Source: Aricia agestis (Eukaryota > Arthropoda > Insecta > Lepidoptera > Lycaenidae). Taken from it: a DNA stretch of 64,000 bases. Each line of letters begins with the position of its first letter. The stretch's first letter is position 1. A program made the position numbers and the translations under genes. Below, in pieces: positions 1-11,367 of this stretch. Below the pieces are notes generated by a model, which was not told the origin of the DNA, did not search any database, and saw only the letters and a list, made by a program, of their open reading frames with translations. Where the stretch lies: positions 9,424,001 through 9,488,000 of the forward strand of contig NC_056408.1 in assembly GCF_905147365.1 (NCBI RefSeq), in the 5' to 3' direction.

Positions 1-139
1 GAGTTTCGTATGTATAAGCCTAGTGATGGGTAATTTTCCGAAAAATTTCAAAGCTCGGAGATTTTTCAATATATTTTTTTGAAAAATTGGAAAAATAATG
101 GAAAAATATTTTTTTATTGAAATTATTTGTTTAAATAAT

Positions 140-410
140 ATAATATAATATCTATGGACGCTTCACACCACGTCAGTCTGGCCCCGTGCTAAGTACCTAA
201 AGGACTTGTGTTACTGGTACCAGACAACGGAAATATATTTAATACTTTTATACTATACATATATTTAAGAATATTATATCATACATAATATATTTAATAC
301 ACATCCAGACCCGGGAACATTGAAAACTTTTTGTTCCGTCGGCGGGATTCGAACCCGCGACCCCCGGCTTGAGCTACCGACGCGCTCACCGCTGAGCCAC
401 AGAGGTCGTC
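140..410 (-). repeat. tRNA-derived SINE
   Basis: Read on the minus strand this begins with a tRNA-like head: an A-box-like TGGCTCAGCGGTGAGCG and a B-box GGTTCGAATCC, followed by a non-tRNA body and an AT-rich tail. The same body (AAAAAGTTTTCAATGTTCC, then GGATGTGTATTAAAT) recurs at 41512-41670 and 51461-51710, so this is an interspersed Pol III SINE and not a working tRNA gene. This copy is the best preserved at its 5' end. Confidence 0.8.
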
Positions 411-677
411 ATATCAAATGAAATAGTAAATAGTAAAAATAAAATTAAATATCAAATATGGTCAATATTAAGTTTAAATTCAAAGGCTTGATTGACTTTA
501 GGTGTTGTTTTGTTGTTTAAAAAACACAATATCTTTTTTTAGCCTTAATATCTCCTTTTTAGGGTTCCGTAGCCAAATGGCAAAAAACGGAACCCTTATA
601 GATTCGTCATGTCTGTCTGTCTGTCTGTCCGTCCGTATGTCACAGCCACTTTTTTATACCGTACGTCATATATATTT

Positions 678-747
678 AGGCGAAATTATACTTTGACTTG
701 TTTTTTGCAGTTATTTGCAAAAAACAAGTCAAAGTATAATTTCGCCT
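678..747. repeat. Perfect 32-bp hairpin
   Basis: The left arm 678-709 is exactly the reverse complement of 716-747, with a 6-base loop. The arm sequence (AGGCGAAATTATACTTTGAC at its start) occurs again alone near 1430-1460, so the hairpin is two head-to-head copies of a repeat end. It looks like a fold-back junction of a mobile repeat rather than a regulatory hairpin. Confidence 0.75.
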
Positions 748-2635
748 GTATCTCAATAATTAAAAATGAAATTTAGCGCAAGTAATTGAAGAAACAAAGT
801 TGTAGATATTATATATTAGTTTATATATAGTTGTAGATAGATTATTAAATTTCCTACAAATTTGATCCTTATCAGTTTTTCTACGTCTATGGTAAATGTA
901 CCGGGAGTCCGGGACCCGAGCCACTGGATATGTCTGATCATGGATTAGAGTTTAGACCCTTTAACAATAATAATAAATAATAATAATAATAATAATAATT
1001 ATTATTATTATTATTATTATTCAAAAAACTGGCCAAGTGCGAGTCGGACTCGCTCACGAAGGGTTCGGTACCATTATAAAGCAAAGATAGGCAAGTGCTT
1101 TTTGTATGGGAGCTAACAAAATCCCCCTAAATATTTATTTTATTTAAAAATTTCTATTATTTGTCAAAATTGTAGGTCACTCTCGCGAAAAAAAATCTAA
1201 CTTCCAGAGTTATACACAATTATTATAATGAAGGAGGCGCTACTCAGATCTATAACTGGGGCTACCACGTGAGCGAAAGGCACCTGGAGGTGTAACCCAG
1301 CGTCAGTGCGAAAAAGGGGCTTAAATATTGATTACTGAAAAAAATCATAAGAATGAAAGTTGGAGGAAATTGAATGATAATGATTTTGCATCTTTTTCTT
1401 TTGATAATATTCGAGATACAGGTCATACAGGCGAAATTATACTTTGACTTGTTTTTTGCAAATTAGTACTTCCGTAAAAATGTATTTAAAGAATAAAACT
1501 TGTAGAGAATTAATTCTCTACAAGCTTTGCAACAATCTTATCATTTTATGGCGGCTAACGCAACCGTCGGATTTGGATTTGTTACTTATATCACACATAC
1601 ATTTTTCCGGGATATGAAGTATTACATGTCCTTTACCGGAAATCAAACTATTTTAATACCAAATTTCATCAAAATCGGTTTAGCGGTTCAAGCGTTAAGT
1701 GGTAACTGGTAACAGACAGGCAGACATGAAATCAAAGTCGCTCAACATCAGACAAGTTTTACGGTGCGACGTGAATGTGATACTGTATTGTTTTGCAAGT
1801 TTTTTTTTGTAATAACTGTTCATTAATTTTTCATTAATTGTTCTTTGTAATTTGAAAATTTACACACTGCCTGCTGCATAATATACCCAATCCATACACA
1901 ATATGTATAATTACACTGCCTACTGTAATTATACATATTGTGTATGGATTGGGTATATTATGACGTATGGAACCTTAAAAAGGTACCAAAGGTTCTGTCA
2001 CAATAGACATAACTACCAGTACTTCGACTGCAAAGAAACGGACAGGTTTCAATATCTGTCAAATTCGTCGGGTTTCACTAGGATTATGAACGGATTGTGC
2101 CTCGCGCTGGCTGATATAATTTCTTTTTAAATATTTAAAATAAAGATTTCAAAATTGGATTCTGACAATTTTAATAGCATCATGTGCCAAAACACAAACA
2201 ACAATACGACCAAAGAGGAACACGTCCATCGAATATGTCATATTTTTAAATTCGTAGGTAACAGTTAACAACCCTAGCGACGATTATCGTCATAATACGT
2301 CAAATTTAAAAATTTCAACATCAGTTCTAAGTCGGCATACTCTATCATTCTGTCTACTCTGGTTCTGTGTTCTGAGTTTAGTGTACATTTCTTTGAATTT
2401 ACCTATCGTCACGATATGCTCGATATAATATTTACTAGAATCTAGATAATTGCATGACCCACTTGAATAAAAATTTCCAGAAAATTTACTGATTGTAAAA
2501 ATTATAATCGTGGGATGTTTTACTCAGAATTTAACACAATATTTAATAAGTATGTGTGTTAATAAAATTAAATATATTATTATACAGCATTTATTTTCAA
2601 AGAAATTCACAATTCTGAATTTAACAGACAATTTA

Positions 2636-3213
2636 TTTTTTTTAGGGTTCCGTACCCAAACTCCAAAGGGTAAAAACGGGACCCTATTACTAAGACCTCG
2701 TTGTCTATCCGTCTGTCTGTTTGTCTGTCTCCAAGCTGTATCTCAAGAACCGCTATAGCTAGACTTCTGAAATTTTCACAGATTGTGTATATTTCTGGTG
2801 CCGCTATAACAACAAATACGAAAAAAAAATAAAGTTAATATTTAAGTCGGGGCTCCCATACAAGAAACGTATTTTTTTTTGGCCTTCTTTGCTTGTAATC
2901 ATATAGGAAGGTAGGTATAGGCACTTGAAATTTTGACAAAATCCCTAACTATATTAATATTGTAATGTGATTATTTTGCTATTTTTTGCTCGATTACAAT
3001 AACGGCAACACATAGGCACTTGAAATAGTCACGAAATACTCAGTTGTATTTGTACTTTAATAATTAATAATAAAATTAAAATAAAGTACCTAAATATTGA
3101 AGGGAAGGGATATTCCCATACAAAAAACACAATTTTTTGTCTACTTTCGCTCTATATACAGGTACTCTATATACCCTTCGTGCGCGAGTCCGACTCGCAC
3201 TTGGCCGGTTTTT
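2636..3213 (-). repeat. Lepidopteran interspersed repeat (GCCAAGTGCGAGT family)
   Basis: On the minus strand this copy runs from GGCCAAGTGCGAGTCGGACT to the end that reads, on the plus strand, AGGGTTCCGTACCCAAA. It keeps the family's internal segments of short T-rich blocks and CTCCCATACAA. Other copies or pieces lie near 1025, 4065-4515, 16862, 27001-27270, 36430-36790 and 47860. The transposition class cannot be told from this sequence. Confidence 0.6.
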
Positions 3214-3413
3214 TTAAGAAATACGAAATATGTACAAAAATAACATAACAAGTCACAATTCACAACTAGGGAGTGATAAAAAATAATTGTTTACCTTAAA
3301 ACTTCACGGCATACCATAACTTGTTCATTTAAAATAAACTCAAGGGCCAAGTAGGTATGAGACAATTAGCTCGTTTTTCACAATACGAAGGATGACTGGT
3401 GAGTCATAACTCA

Positions 3414-3732
3414 TAACCATAAAGTTAATATACCTAGCGGAATAGAGCAACAATCTCGAGCTGTCAAACGAAACCGAAATTGGTTTCATCTGTGTGTAAA
3501 AATATGTGTCGTCAGTCGTATACACTTATAAAGTTATGATTGCATGATTGAACATGATTTCTATGAGATTAAATTGTCAACGTGCGGCACGTGCCGACTG
3601 GGCGTCAAAAAAGAGTGCTGCTGTCATGTATCACACGTCTCTTTTTACCACGCAGTGTTACTGATAGTGACATCTCTCTTGCTCAGGCTTTTGTTTCTCT
3701 ATTCCGCTAGGTATATTAACTTTATGGTCATA
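3414..3732. mobile_element. MITE with TIR (family A, copy 1)
   Basis: Terminal inverted repeats of about 38 bp frame the element: left ACCATAAAGTTAATATACCT and right AGGTATATTAACTTTATGGT. No coding capacity. A second copy with the same ends and internal sequence, inverted relative to this one, lies at 53814-54114 in an ATP6AP2 intron. The two copies show that this is one non-autonomous DNA transposon family. Confidence 0.75.
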
Positions 3733-4064
3733 ACATAAATGCTAGTTATGCTTATGGTAGAGGATTTTAAAACATATAGGGCCTGGTGCCGAACTCTGAA
3801 ACCGAACTCTCGAAAAAACAAAGTGATAATACTTTAGGATGTGTATGTCCATGGTAAAGAGTTAACTGTGAAAGTGGCAACTCATAGGACAGGCCTTGCC
3901 CTTTGGGGGACCGAAATTAAAAACTTTTTTGTATACATTATTATGCTCAATAAAATATTTGTACATATTTGATTGCTGAAATTTTAACTTTTGAGTTTTG
4001 ACTTAGGTATATTTTTCAATGCAAAATGTTGCAACGACGACATGAATTTGCCTATACAAATAAA

Positions 4065-4515
4065 TCCGCCAAGTGCGAGTTAGACTCGCGCACGAAGGGT
4101 TCCGTACCACTATAGAGCAAAAATAGGAAAAAATGTGTTTCTCGTATGAGAGCCCCCTTAATTATTAATTTTATTTAAAATTTATTATGAATGAATTATT
4201 AAAGTATAAATAAAACTGAGTACCTATTTTGTGAACATTTCAGGCTACCTGTTGTCATCATTGATACCGAGCAAAAAATGTAAAAAAAAATCACGTTTCT
4301 TGTATGGGAATTGGGAGCCCCCTTAAATATTGAATTTATTTTGTTTTTAGTATAATTTGTCGCTATAGCGGCAACAGAAATTAATAATCTGTAAAAATTT
4401 CTACTCTCTAGCTATTGCCGTTCTTGAGAGACAGCCTGGAGACAGACAGACGGAGAGACATCGAAGTCTTAGTAATAGGGGTCCCGTTTTTACCCTTTGG
4501 GTACGGAATCCTAAA
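4065..4515 (+). repeat. Lepidopteran interspersed repeat, near-complete copy
   Basis: It starts with CCAAGTGCGAGTTAGACTCG and ends with CCCTTTGGGTACGGAATCC followed by an A-run, the same two ends as the copy at 2636-3213 in the opposite orientation. A tetranucleotide CAGACAGACGGAGAGAC block lies near the end, as in other copies. Non-coding. Confidence 0.6.
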
Positions 4516-5199
4516 AAAGATACTCTATTAGCGCTGCACTGCTACTTTCACAGTGTAGGTATACTCATATAAGAGACACATACACACCCTAAAGTATTAT
4601 CTTTTGTTTTTTTCCATCCTGTATAGAAAGAACGAGGAAGGAAACATGATATTTAACAAAGCTTAACTTCAACTCAGGGGCTTAAAATTAACTGAACGAA
4701 TGAACCTTGAACCCAACAGAATTGAGGAAGCCCAAGTAATTAGGTAATTGAGGGCTAGGTCATAGGATTTGTTGTAATTTCCTAGTCTTCAAATGAAGAA
4801 TGCACTAATGTCTAATAGATGATCGATCCCGAGTTGCTTATTTATGACGTACCTGTCTCTGTTATCAACTTATCACTTACCATGGCGCATTATCCATCTT
4901 ATCTAAGCTAATAGATTAGAAGGATAGGGGATTTATGAAATAATGGTTAGAGGCTAGTTTGTCTTATCAAAAAACTGTTGCTGCTTTGCTGGGCCGATAA
5001 TATACTTTTTTTATTAGACTCTAAAACTGAGGAATTTTGTCTCTAACGAGATATTTCTATTGGTAGTAACGACTGTCGTTAATTTTATGTTAGTCTTATA
5101 TGACAAAACATTAAAATATAATCTTATATTGTATTTTAATTACAAATCATTAATTAAAATTATTTATCTTTGTATCTAATTATTCTTTCTTTTCAGACA

Positions 5200-8177
5200 A
5201 TGGGCAACATACTATTCTCTATCATATGGCTAATCATTTTAATATTCATCGGTTTTTGGATAGCCGGTATCGCAGCCGGGTTCTACATTCTGTTGATTCC
5301 ATTCACAGTTTGCATTGAACCTTTATCGGTAAGTTAGCGTTTTACTGTCATTAGTACACTGACGGCGAGAACGGTAGAGCGATATTTCAACGCATATTAT
5401 TTTTAACCGACTTCCAAAAACGAGGAGCTTATACGTTCGGCTGTGGATATTTTTTTTTATGTATGTTCAACGATTACTCCGCCGTTTGTGAACCGATTTT
5501 CAAAATTTTTGTTTTGTTGTATATGGTATTACTCCAATTTGGTACCATGTTCAGAAAAGCGGTGACCTGATGATGGGATCCATGAGTAATCGAGGGAACT
5601 CCTCAAAATTCAAATGGAAACATATGATTTTTTTGGTTTCATATGAAGTATTCCAAGCATATGTTACCAAAAATTAAGATTTTGCACCAGGATATACCAT
5701 GGTTCGAAGGTGGTGAACAGAACTCCTTACTCCTTATAGATACATGTTTGGGGGTTTCGGCGTTGTCTTAAGAACTGAAAGCATATTGTTACGTGCTAGG
5801 GTTCGAGGATTTGGAGAGAAAGACCTGGTGACTCTCTTGAAGACTTTATTAACACTGCACTAAACACTAGGTCACAACACTTAGCACTAAGTCCAAACAC
5901 AAATCACTAGGTCCAATCACTAAGCACTATCACTGTCCTAGGTCGTAGCCAAGTCGCAGGTTTCACTGGTTCACTCACTATTGATCACTTGATGTCGCCT
6001 TGAAGATCGCTCAGATTGAACTGAACTTGCCGGGCCTGCCTGCGGCTCTTTTTATATGGCGAGACGAATTCCAGAAATTTCCCGATTCACGTAAACAAGT
6101 AAACAACCGTGGGAAATTTCTAGGAGGCTCGGGCATGTACCACAATAAAACTGCCGTCCTTGCGATAAGTGCAGTAAGTTGAATTTAATTTAGACCTTAT
6201 GGACTCAGTCATAAGGTCTAAATTCAAACACGCTAACAAATAAAGGGTAAACACGTAAACAAACATTAGACCTTTCTAGAAGGTTCGAGTATGTACTTGC
6301 GCACCTGATGCCGTACCGTAACACTACTCCCCTCTTAGAGATGCTCGTCCCGAGCATCATTGTTACTGCCATGGTAACGCGCCACGCTGTTCCTACGACT
6401 TCTCCTGGTCTATGGTCCCTTTACAGCAGCGCAAGTAATACATCTGTGGCACCAATCCTGCACATCATCTCTCCAATGCAACCAGAAGAATTGTTCTCGC
6501 ACTTTCCTTAGCATCCTCTTGACGCCTAGATGACTCCCTGATACGCCCTCATGTATCTCGCGGAGAACATCTGGTACTCTTGCCCTTGGGACAATTATCT
6601 GAAAATAGAACTCTCTGCCGTTAGCCTTCTGCCATTTCCGGTAGAGTAGTCCGTCCTGAAGTATCAGACTGTCCCATTGCTCCCAGTACGCCTTAGTGAC
6701 AGCGCCAGTGGGTGCATGCTCACTCCAGATTGGTTTTACGTCACCCCGTTTCTTCCATGTGATGATGTGCCGAAGGTCGTCATCTCTTTCTTGAGCCTTT
6801 CTCATAGCTTCATTCTCCATGTGCCCCAAATTATTTGTTCTCTTTGTTCCGCTCCGTGCCTGGGAGGTAACAGTTACCGGGGCTTTCCCCGCGTCATCCA
6901 GTACTCGCCCCTTAGTTCTGGATTCTATTCGTTCCCCGTGATTCCGGGTAGGGGACGAAACCGCTTGCTTCTTCAACTCCTCCATTTGTTCCTCGATCCT
7001 TTTTATCCTTGCCATCTGGGTCTTCTTCTGCGGACAGTTTAGCTGAAGATGGCCCCTCTCACCACACTTATAGCACATGGCTTCAAATCTTTTCCTCGTA
7101 GAAGCCTTAACTTCCTTGACTTCTTCAGGGACCTAGTTATTAGTGTTTGGACTTAGTGCTAAGTGTTGTGGCTTAGAAGCTTAGTGCAGTGTTAATAAAG
7201 TCTTCAAGAGAGTCACCAGGTCTTTCTCTCCAAATCCTCGAACCCTAGCACGTAACAATATACTACTATGCGAATTTCATTAATCATCATCATCACCACC
7301 ATTCCAGTATACATCCATGAGTAATCGAGGGAACTCCTCAAAATTTATATGGAATCATATAGTGATTTCAATTTTTTAAGACGTATCCTAAGGATATGCT
7401 ACCAAAAAGCAAGATTTTGCAATAAGATATACCATGGTTCCGAAGGTGCTAAGAGAACTCCGGATTCCTTATAAATACAAGTTTGGGGGTTTCGGAGTTG
7501 GTTTAAGAACTGAAAGCATATTATGCTACTATGCAAGTGTTAAATAATTCTTACTCTTTAATGTGCCTTATGCATAACTCTCCTAAACCTCAACTATTTA
7601 TATAGTCGAGGTTTAGGAGAGTTATGCATAAGACACATTAAAGAGTAAGAATTATTTTACTTTTTTTTGTTCATTAAAAAATTATTATTGTTTTAACCCT
7701 GGAAGTCGGTTTTAATTTTTTGTTAAAAATAATAATCTGTGTTTAAAACGGAAAATCAGCCCATTTCATGCAGTCCGTAACGTCAGTACTAAAGTTAAAT
7801 ATTACATTAGGCAATGCCGCGATATGGTATCACTTATCTTTAAAAAACTTCCGAGTATAAAATTTTTATCTTTCCAGAAAATCCTTTAAAACATACCTAA
7901 AAGTCACAGTGCCTTAATATAATTTGAGGCAAGATCGATAAAAGTATGCAACTACATTATAGTTGGGGCTACGTTTTATCAATCTTTTACAGAATTAATT
8001 ATTCAATTATTCTACCGTGGTCACTGCTCCACGGGCTATTGGAAAGTAGCTGGAAAATGAAATCCATATTAATTTTATCCCATTTAATTTCAGGGTCTAA
8101 CCGACTTTTTGTTGAAAGTGCTGCAGTTCCCGAAATACTGCGCACAGGCCATGATGGACGGAAGGGGATTTGGATAA
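5200..8177 (+). CDS. Conserved insect small membrane protein, 70 aa, two coding exons
   Basis: The coding exons are 5200-5328 and 8094-8177, joined in phase 0 by a GT-AG intron (donor TCG|GTAAGT, acceptor TTTCAG|GGT). An acceptor (TTTCAG|ACA) sits 4 bases before the ATG, so an upstream 5' UTR exon must exist but was not found. The 70-residue product starts MGNILFSIIWL, has a strongly hydrophobic N-terminal half (about residues 4-35, one or two membrane segments), and then a short amphipathic part with DFLLKVLQFPKYC and AMMDGRG. This layout resembles a small uncharacterised protein family I recall as conserved among insects; no function is known to me. A polyadenylation signal AATAAA lies at 8233-8238, 56 bases after the stop. 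The 2.8-kb intron is filled by repeats. Confidence 0.75.
5787..6323 (-). repeat. LTR of the 5787-7257 element
   Basis: Minus-strand LTR from TGTTACGGTAC at 6323 to GCACGTAACA at 5787. It contains a TATA box followed by GAGCCGCAGG and an AATAAAG polyadenylation signal, matching the LTR at 25590-26142 along its length. A short palindrome GACCTTATG...CATAAGGTC sits in the U3 part of both copies. Confidence 0.75.
6410..7078 (-). pseudogene. Gag zinc knuckle fused to integrase fragment (gypsy-like)
   Basis: The 222-residue frame begins with a CCHC nucleocapsid knuckle (CYKCGERGHLQLNC), passes through a Lys/Arg/Glu-rich linker, and ends in an integrase N-terminal zinc domain: HEGVSGSHLGV followed by WCHRCITC, the HHCC motif. 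Protease, RT and RNase H should lie between these parts in a complete Ty3/gypsy polyprotein but are missing, and the integrase catalytic core is missing after the HHCC. The frame is open across the deletion joint. It is a fossil and not a host gene. Confidence 0.75.
7542..7657. repeat. Long near-perfect hairpin (56-bp arms, 4-base loop)
   Basis: The arms 7542-7597 and 7602-7657 are reverse complements apart from two mismatches. No second copy of the arm was seen in the window. It lies in the intron of the small membrane protein gene, so its transcript would fold into a long double-stranded stem. It could be a fold-back insertion, a MITE, or an siRNA/miRNA-like precursor. Confidence 0.7.
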
Positions 8178-8239
8178 ACTGCTCGTCTAGTCCTTACTAC
8201 ATAGAATTAATTTAATTTTTAAATATTTTACTAATAAAG

Positions 8240-11200
8240 TATCTTTATTAATTGCGTTATTTGAATCATTTTTGTTTCTATATTACATATTTTTTACAAG
8301 TTTTCATCTTTAAAAAAATATCTAGGCTACAGTAGTTAAGAGGAGTCCACACCACCGATTTTCCATACAAACGTTGTCCCCTGTTTCCTCCCTGGATAAT
8401 GCCGCTAGAGTTATGATTTTTTTCCTGAATATCTATGGCCACTATTAGCATGTCCCTATGTTTTCTTGTTTTTCATAATTTTATTATTAAAAAAGATGAG
8501 AACGTCCAAAAACCCAAAAAAAATGGCCAGATTTTCCTCTGTGTTCAAACACCCAGAAAACAAAACTGGCTAAAATATACAAAAAAAGTAAAACATAGGA
8601 ACATAGCTCAAGCCTTGCTTTAATTCTTAATGAAAAAAGTACATAAATCGGTTAAGTTTTGGAGAAGGAATCAGCGGACAACGAATCGAAGATTTCTGTT
8701 GTTTTATTAGAACTTTTGTCGTGTTGTCTCTATCGCGCTCTGCGGTGGGAGACTTGAGTTTGGTGAGACAGCAATACATTTTCAAATACCTATTTTCAAT
8801 TTCGCCCCTGGTGTATCCTCTTAAGAGCCTTATCATTTGTAAGCGGATGCGGAGTGCAGCAGGCGCACCGCACAACATACACGCTACGGATCCGCAGACC
8901 GCAACGTTTTTTTTAACATGATTCGGGTCCCTAAGGAAATATAATAAATAAAAATATAACTAATAGATCCTTAATAATTAATAAAAGATAATAAATTGTG
9001 TACAAATATTATATTTAGTAATAAACTCACTTCTTTTAAAATGTATTTACACATAAAATTGCAAAAGCACTTAAAAGTTAAAATATAGTTCGAATGTTTA
9101 ACCTAAGTATACATAATATTTGGAAAGTTGTTAATTAACCTTAAATTGAGTACAGGAGAAATAATCTGAATTCCTTATTCAATAATTTAGGTTTAGGTGT
9201 AATTGTACTGTATAAGGCACAACAATATCGCCACGGTGAAAATATATAATATTTTAACAAAATATTTCTTAAGTAGTTAAGCTAAGCTAAGCATGCAGGT
9301 GATAGAATATTTTGCAACAACAATCCAAGACTGTACTAAAAACAAAGTTTTAATGGAAATTTTACATGCAATCTTAAGTACTTAAATTACAGAACAACAT
9401 TTTCATTCAATTCGGCCACAGCCATAAAATTAAATGAATATTTAAAGCGCTGTAGTTAATATTCATACAAAAGACATAAAGGTACAACTTAAAAATAGAC
9501 ACAAAATAATTTAATATTTACATGGTGTAGCACAAAATATTAATGGGTGAAATTTTACTTAACTCATTCATTACACGACATTACACGTTGTTATAGTTAA
9601 ACGTCTGTCGAAAATGCCAAACGTTTAAAAAAGAAAACTACCTATCAGAATCACCACAAAAACTAACTGTATTGTTTTATTTGTTACTTTGTATGAAATG
9701 CTGTCTAGTTCATAATGTGATGTTTTTAACTAACGCGGCATTTTAAAATATGCCAGACAAGTACAAACAGACCTAAATAGTTATTTACTGTGTAAATATT
9801 GTTATCACTTATCAGTAAGAAGAGTTAAATGATCACTTGTAGCAATGGCTAGCCCAAAAATAATGAATAATGAAATTACTTAGCTCAATAATGAATAATG
9901 AAATTACAGCTCAATAGTGAATAATGAAATTACTTACTCAAGCACACAGATGACTATAACAATGCACCTACACACACTGCTATGTTTTAGATTTTATTGC
10001 TTTTATTAACATAATGACTGTTTCTTTTAACAATTTTCCTTGTTCTAAGCTTTTGGAGATGACTTCCCTGGAACATGAAGTGACATTTAAAACAAGAAAA
10101 ACACCTTGATAAAAATAATACAGAAAAATTTAAATGTATCACATTACAATAATAAAGACGCGAGTGGAAGAACCAGCTAACCAACATTTAATAACAAAAA
10201 GACAATTACTCATTTTTAACTTATTTAACTTAAATTTGAACAAATCTTGTAAGTTACCTACTTCATCATCTGACTATACACAAAATCCACATTCATTTGA
10301 TTTCTAATAATTTTCTCGGCCTTAAAGCCTCCATTTTATAAGTGCCATGCTTCGGCACGAATGGGCCGGCTCGACCGGAGAAATGCCACGTTCTCACAGA
10401 AAACCGGCGTGAAACAGCGCTTGCGCTGTGTTTCGCCGAGTGAGTGAGTTTACCGGAGGCCCAATCCCCTATCCTATTCCCTTCTCTTCGCTTCCCTACC
10501 CTCCCCTATTACCATATTCCCTCTTAAAAGGCCGGCAACGCACTTGCAGCTCTTCTGATGCTGCGAGTGTCCATGGGCGACGGAAGTTGCTTTCCATCAG
10601 GTGACCCGTTTGCTCGTTGGCCCCCTTATTTCATAAAAAAAAATTTGCAAAAAAACCGCAATTTTGTAACTGTTACTTACCTGGTTCTTCCACTCACATC
10701 ATTATTAAGCTACGTACTGCATAGTTTTTATCGCGGGCTTTGAGCACGGCGACCGAATCAATAAATTCAATAACGAAAAAAACCCCCAGGCCCCACTCCG
10801 AACGGCACCGGCTGTGCCGGTCAGTGCAGTGTGTCGTTTCAGTTTGGCAGACTTCGGTACTTTAGCCGGGATGATGACAAGGTCAAAGATTGGCGAATTT
10901 TGTTATTAAAATAAAGAAATAACGGTAAAAAATAAATGTTTCCAAAATTTCAGCTTGATAGCTTTTGTATTTTTTTTTTGTTATGCGCCTTCAAAGTTGG
11001 ATATTCAAGTCGATTTTTTTTTTCAATTTTTCTTAATATTTGTATACCATTCGATAACTTATGTAATTTAAATCAACTTTTGTTGTGAAACACTTTCATA
11101 GACGCAATAATTAATATAGCTACCGAACCAAAATCTCCCGCGATGCCTACAAGCAACTCTAAGGTGACGTCATAATCGAGTAGCATTTTGTATGGAGCAT

Positions 11201-11367
11201 TTCGGACAGGTCCATTTTATGAGATGTTTGAATTGTCATATCTCGGTGAATTTCTAAGCTATCAGAGTCATTCTTTCACGGACGTTTCTATTTTTTAAGG
11301 GTCCTTCAATTAGCAATAAGAAAAAAAAATTTTTTTTTCTTAAAAGTAAGTTAAGTTGATAAAAATG
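8240..11367. other. Gene-free stretch between the small gene and SWT1
   Basis: About 8330-8620 is an interspersed lepidopteran repeat (contains GAGTCCACACCACCGATTTT). 8940-10320 is AT-rich with no repeat partner in the window and a direct repeat of AATAATGAAATTAC near 9870-9930. A SINE follows at 10351-10640. 10780-11340 is unassigned and may hold the 3' UTR of SWT1 next to its end. No supported exon was seen. Confidence 0.45.
10351..10640 (+). repeat. Lepidopteran SINE (GGCCGGCAACGCACTTGC type)
   Basis: The unit contains GGCCGGCAACGCACTTGC, GAGTGTCCATGGGCGACGG and CATCAGGTGACCCGTTTGCT, ending in TTATTTCATAAAAAAAA. A reverse-oriented copy is at 58370-58612. I recognise this as an abundant lepidopteran SINE, perhaps the one called Metulj; the name is from memory and unverified. 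Confidence 0.7.

Larger units (their letters stand above)
411..5199. other. Gene-free, repeat-rich stretch
   Basis: No exon with credible splice sites and protein similarity was found on either strand. The stretch contains fragments of the GGCCAAGTGCGAGTCGGACT repeat family (about 1025-1100, 2636-3213 and 4065-4515), its GGGTTCCGTACCCAAA-type other end (about 555-600), a perfect hairpin, a MITE, an (ATT)n run near 965-1020 and a short palindrome near 1875-1965. Short open frames here are chance or repeat frames. Confidence 0.6.
5787..7257 (-). mobile_element. Rearranged, internally deleted gypsy-like LTR element with inverted end
   Basis: The left end is a full 537-bp LTR in minus orientation (5787-6323), bordered inside by a purine-rich tract (AAGAGGGGAG on the minus strand), the expected polypurine tract. 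The middle codes for a gag-integrase remnant. The right end (about 7129-7257) is the last ~129 bp of the same LTR but in plus orientation, so the two LTR ends face outward as an inverted repeat. ATAT flanks both ends (5783-5786 and 7258-7261), a plausible 4-bp target duplication. The family is the same as 25590-27000. Protease, reverse transcriptase and RNase H are absent, so the copy is non-autonomous. Confidence 0.7.
5405..7735. repeat. Lepidopteran repeat carrying a nested LTR element
   Basis: An interspersed repeat begins near CCGACTTCCAAAAACGAGGA and ends near 7680-7710 with GGAAGTCGGTTTTAAT, its inverted end. Segments 5571-5786 and 7312-7530 are direct, diverged copies of each other (both contain GAGTAATCGAGGGAACTCCT and GGGGGTTTCGG), so there are two tandem or nested copies. 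The gypsy-like derivative at 5787-7257 lies between them. All of this is in the intron of the small membrane protein gene. Confidence 0.5.

Noticed and set aside
340..410. tRNA gene on the minus strand
   Set aside because: A and B boxes are present, but the sequence continues into a non-tRNA body shared with 41512-41670 and 51461-51710, so it is a SINE head.
8721..8921. Overlapping plus and minus frames near 8630-8920
   Set aside because: Neither has splice signals or recognisable similarity; both strands are open by chance.
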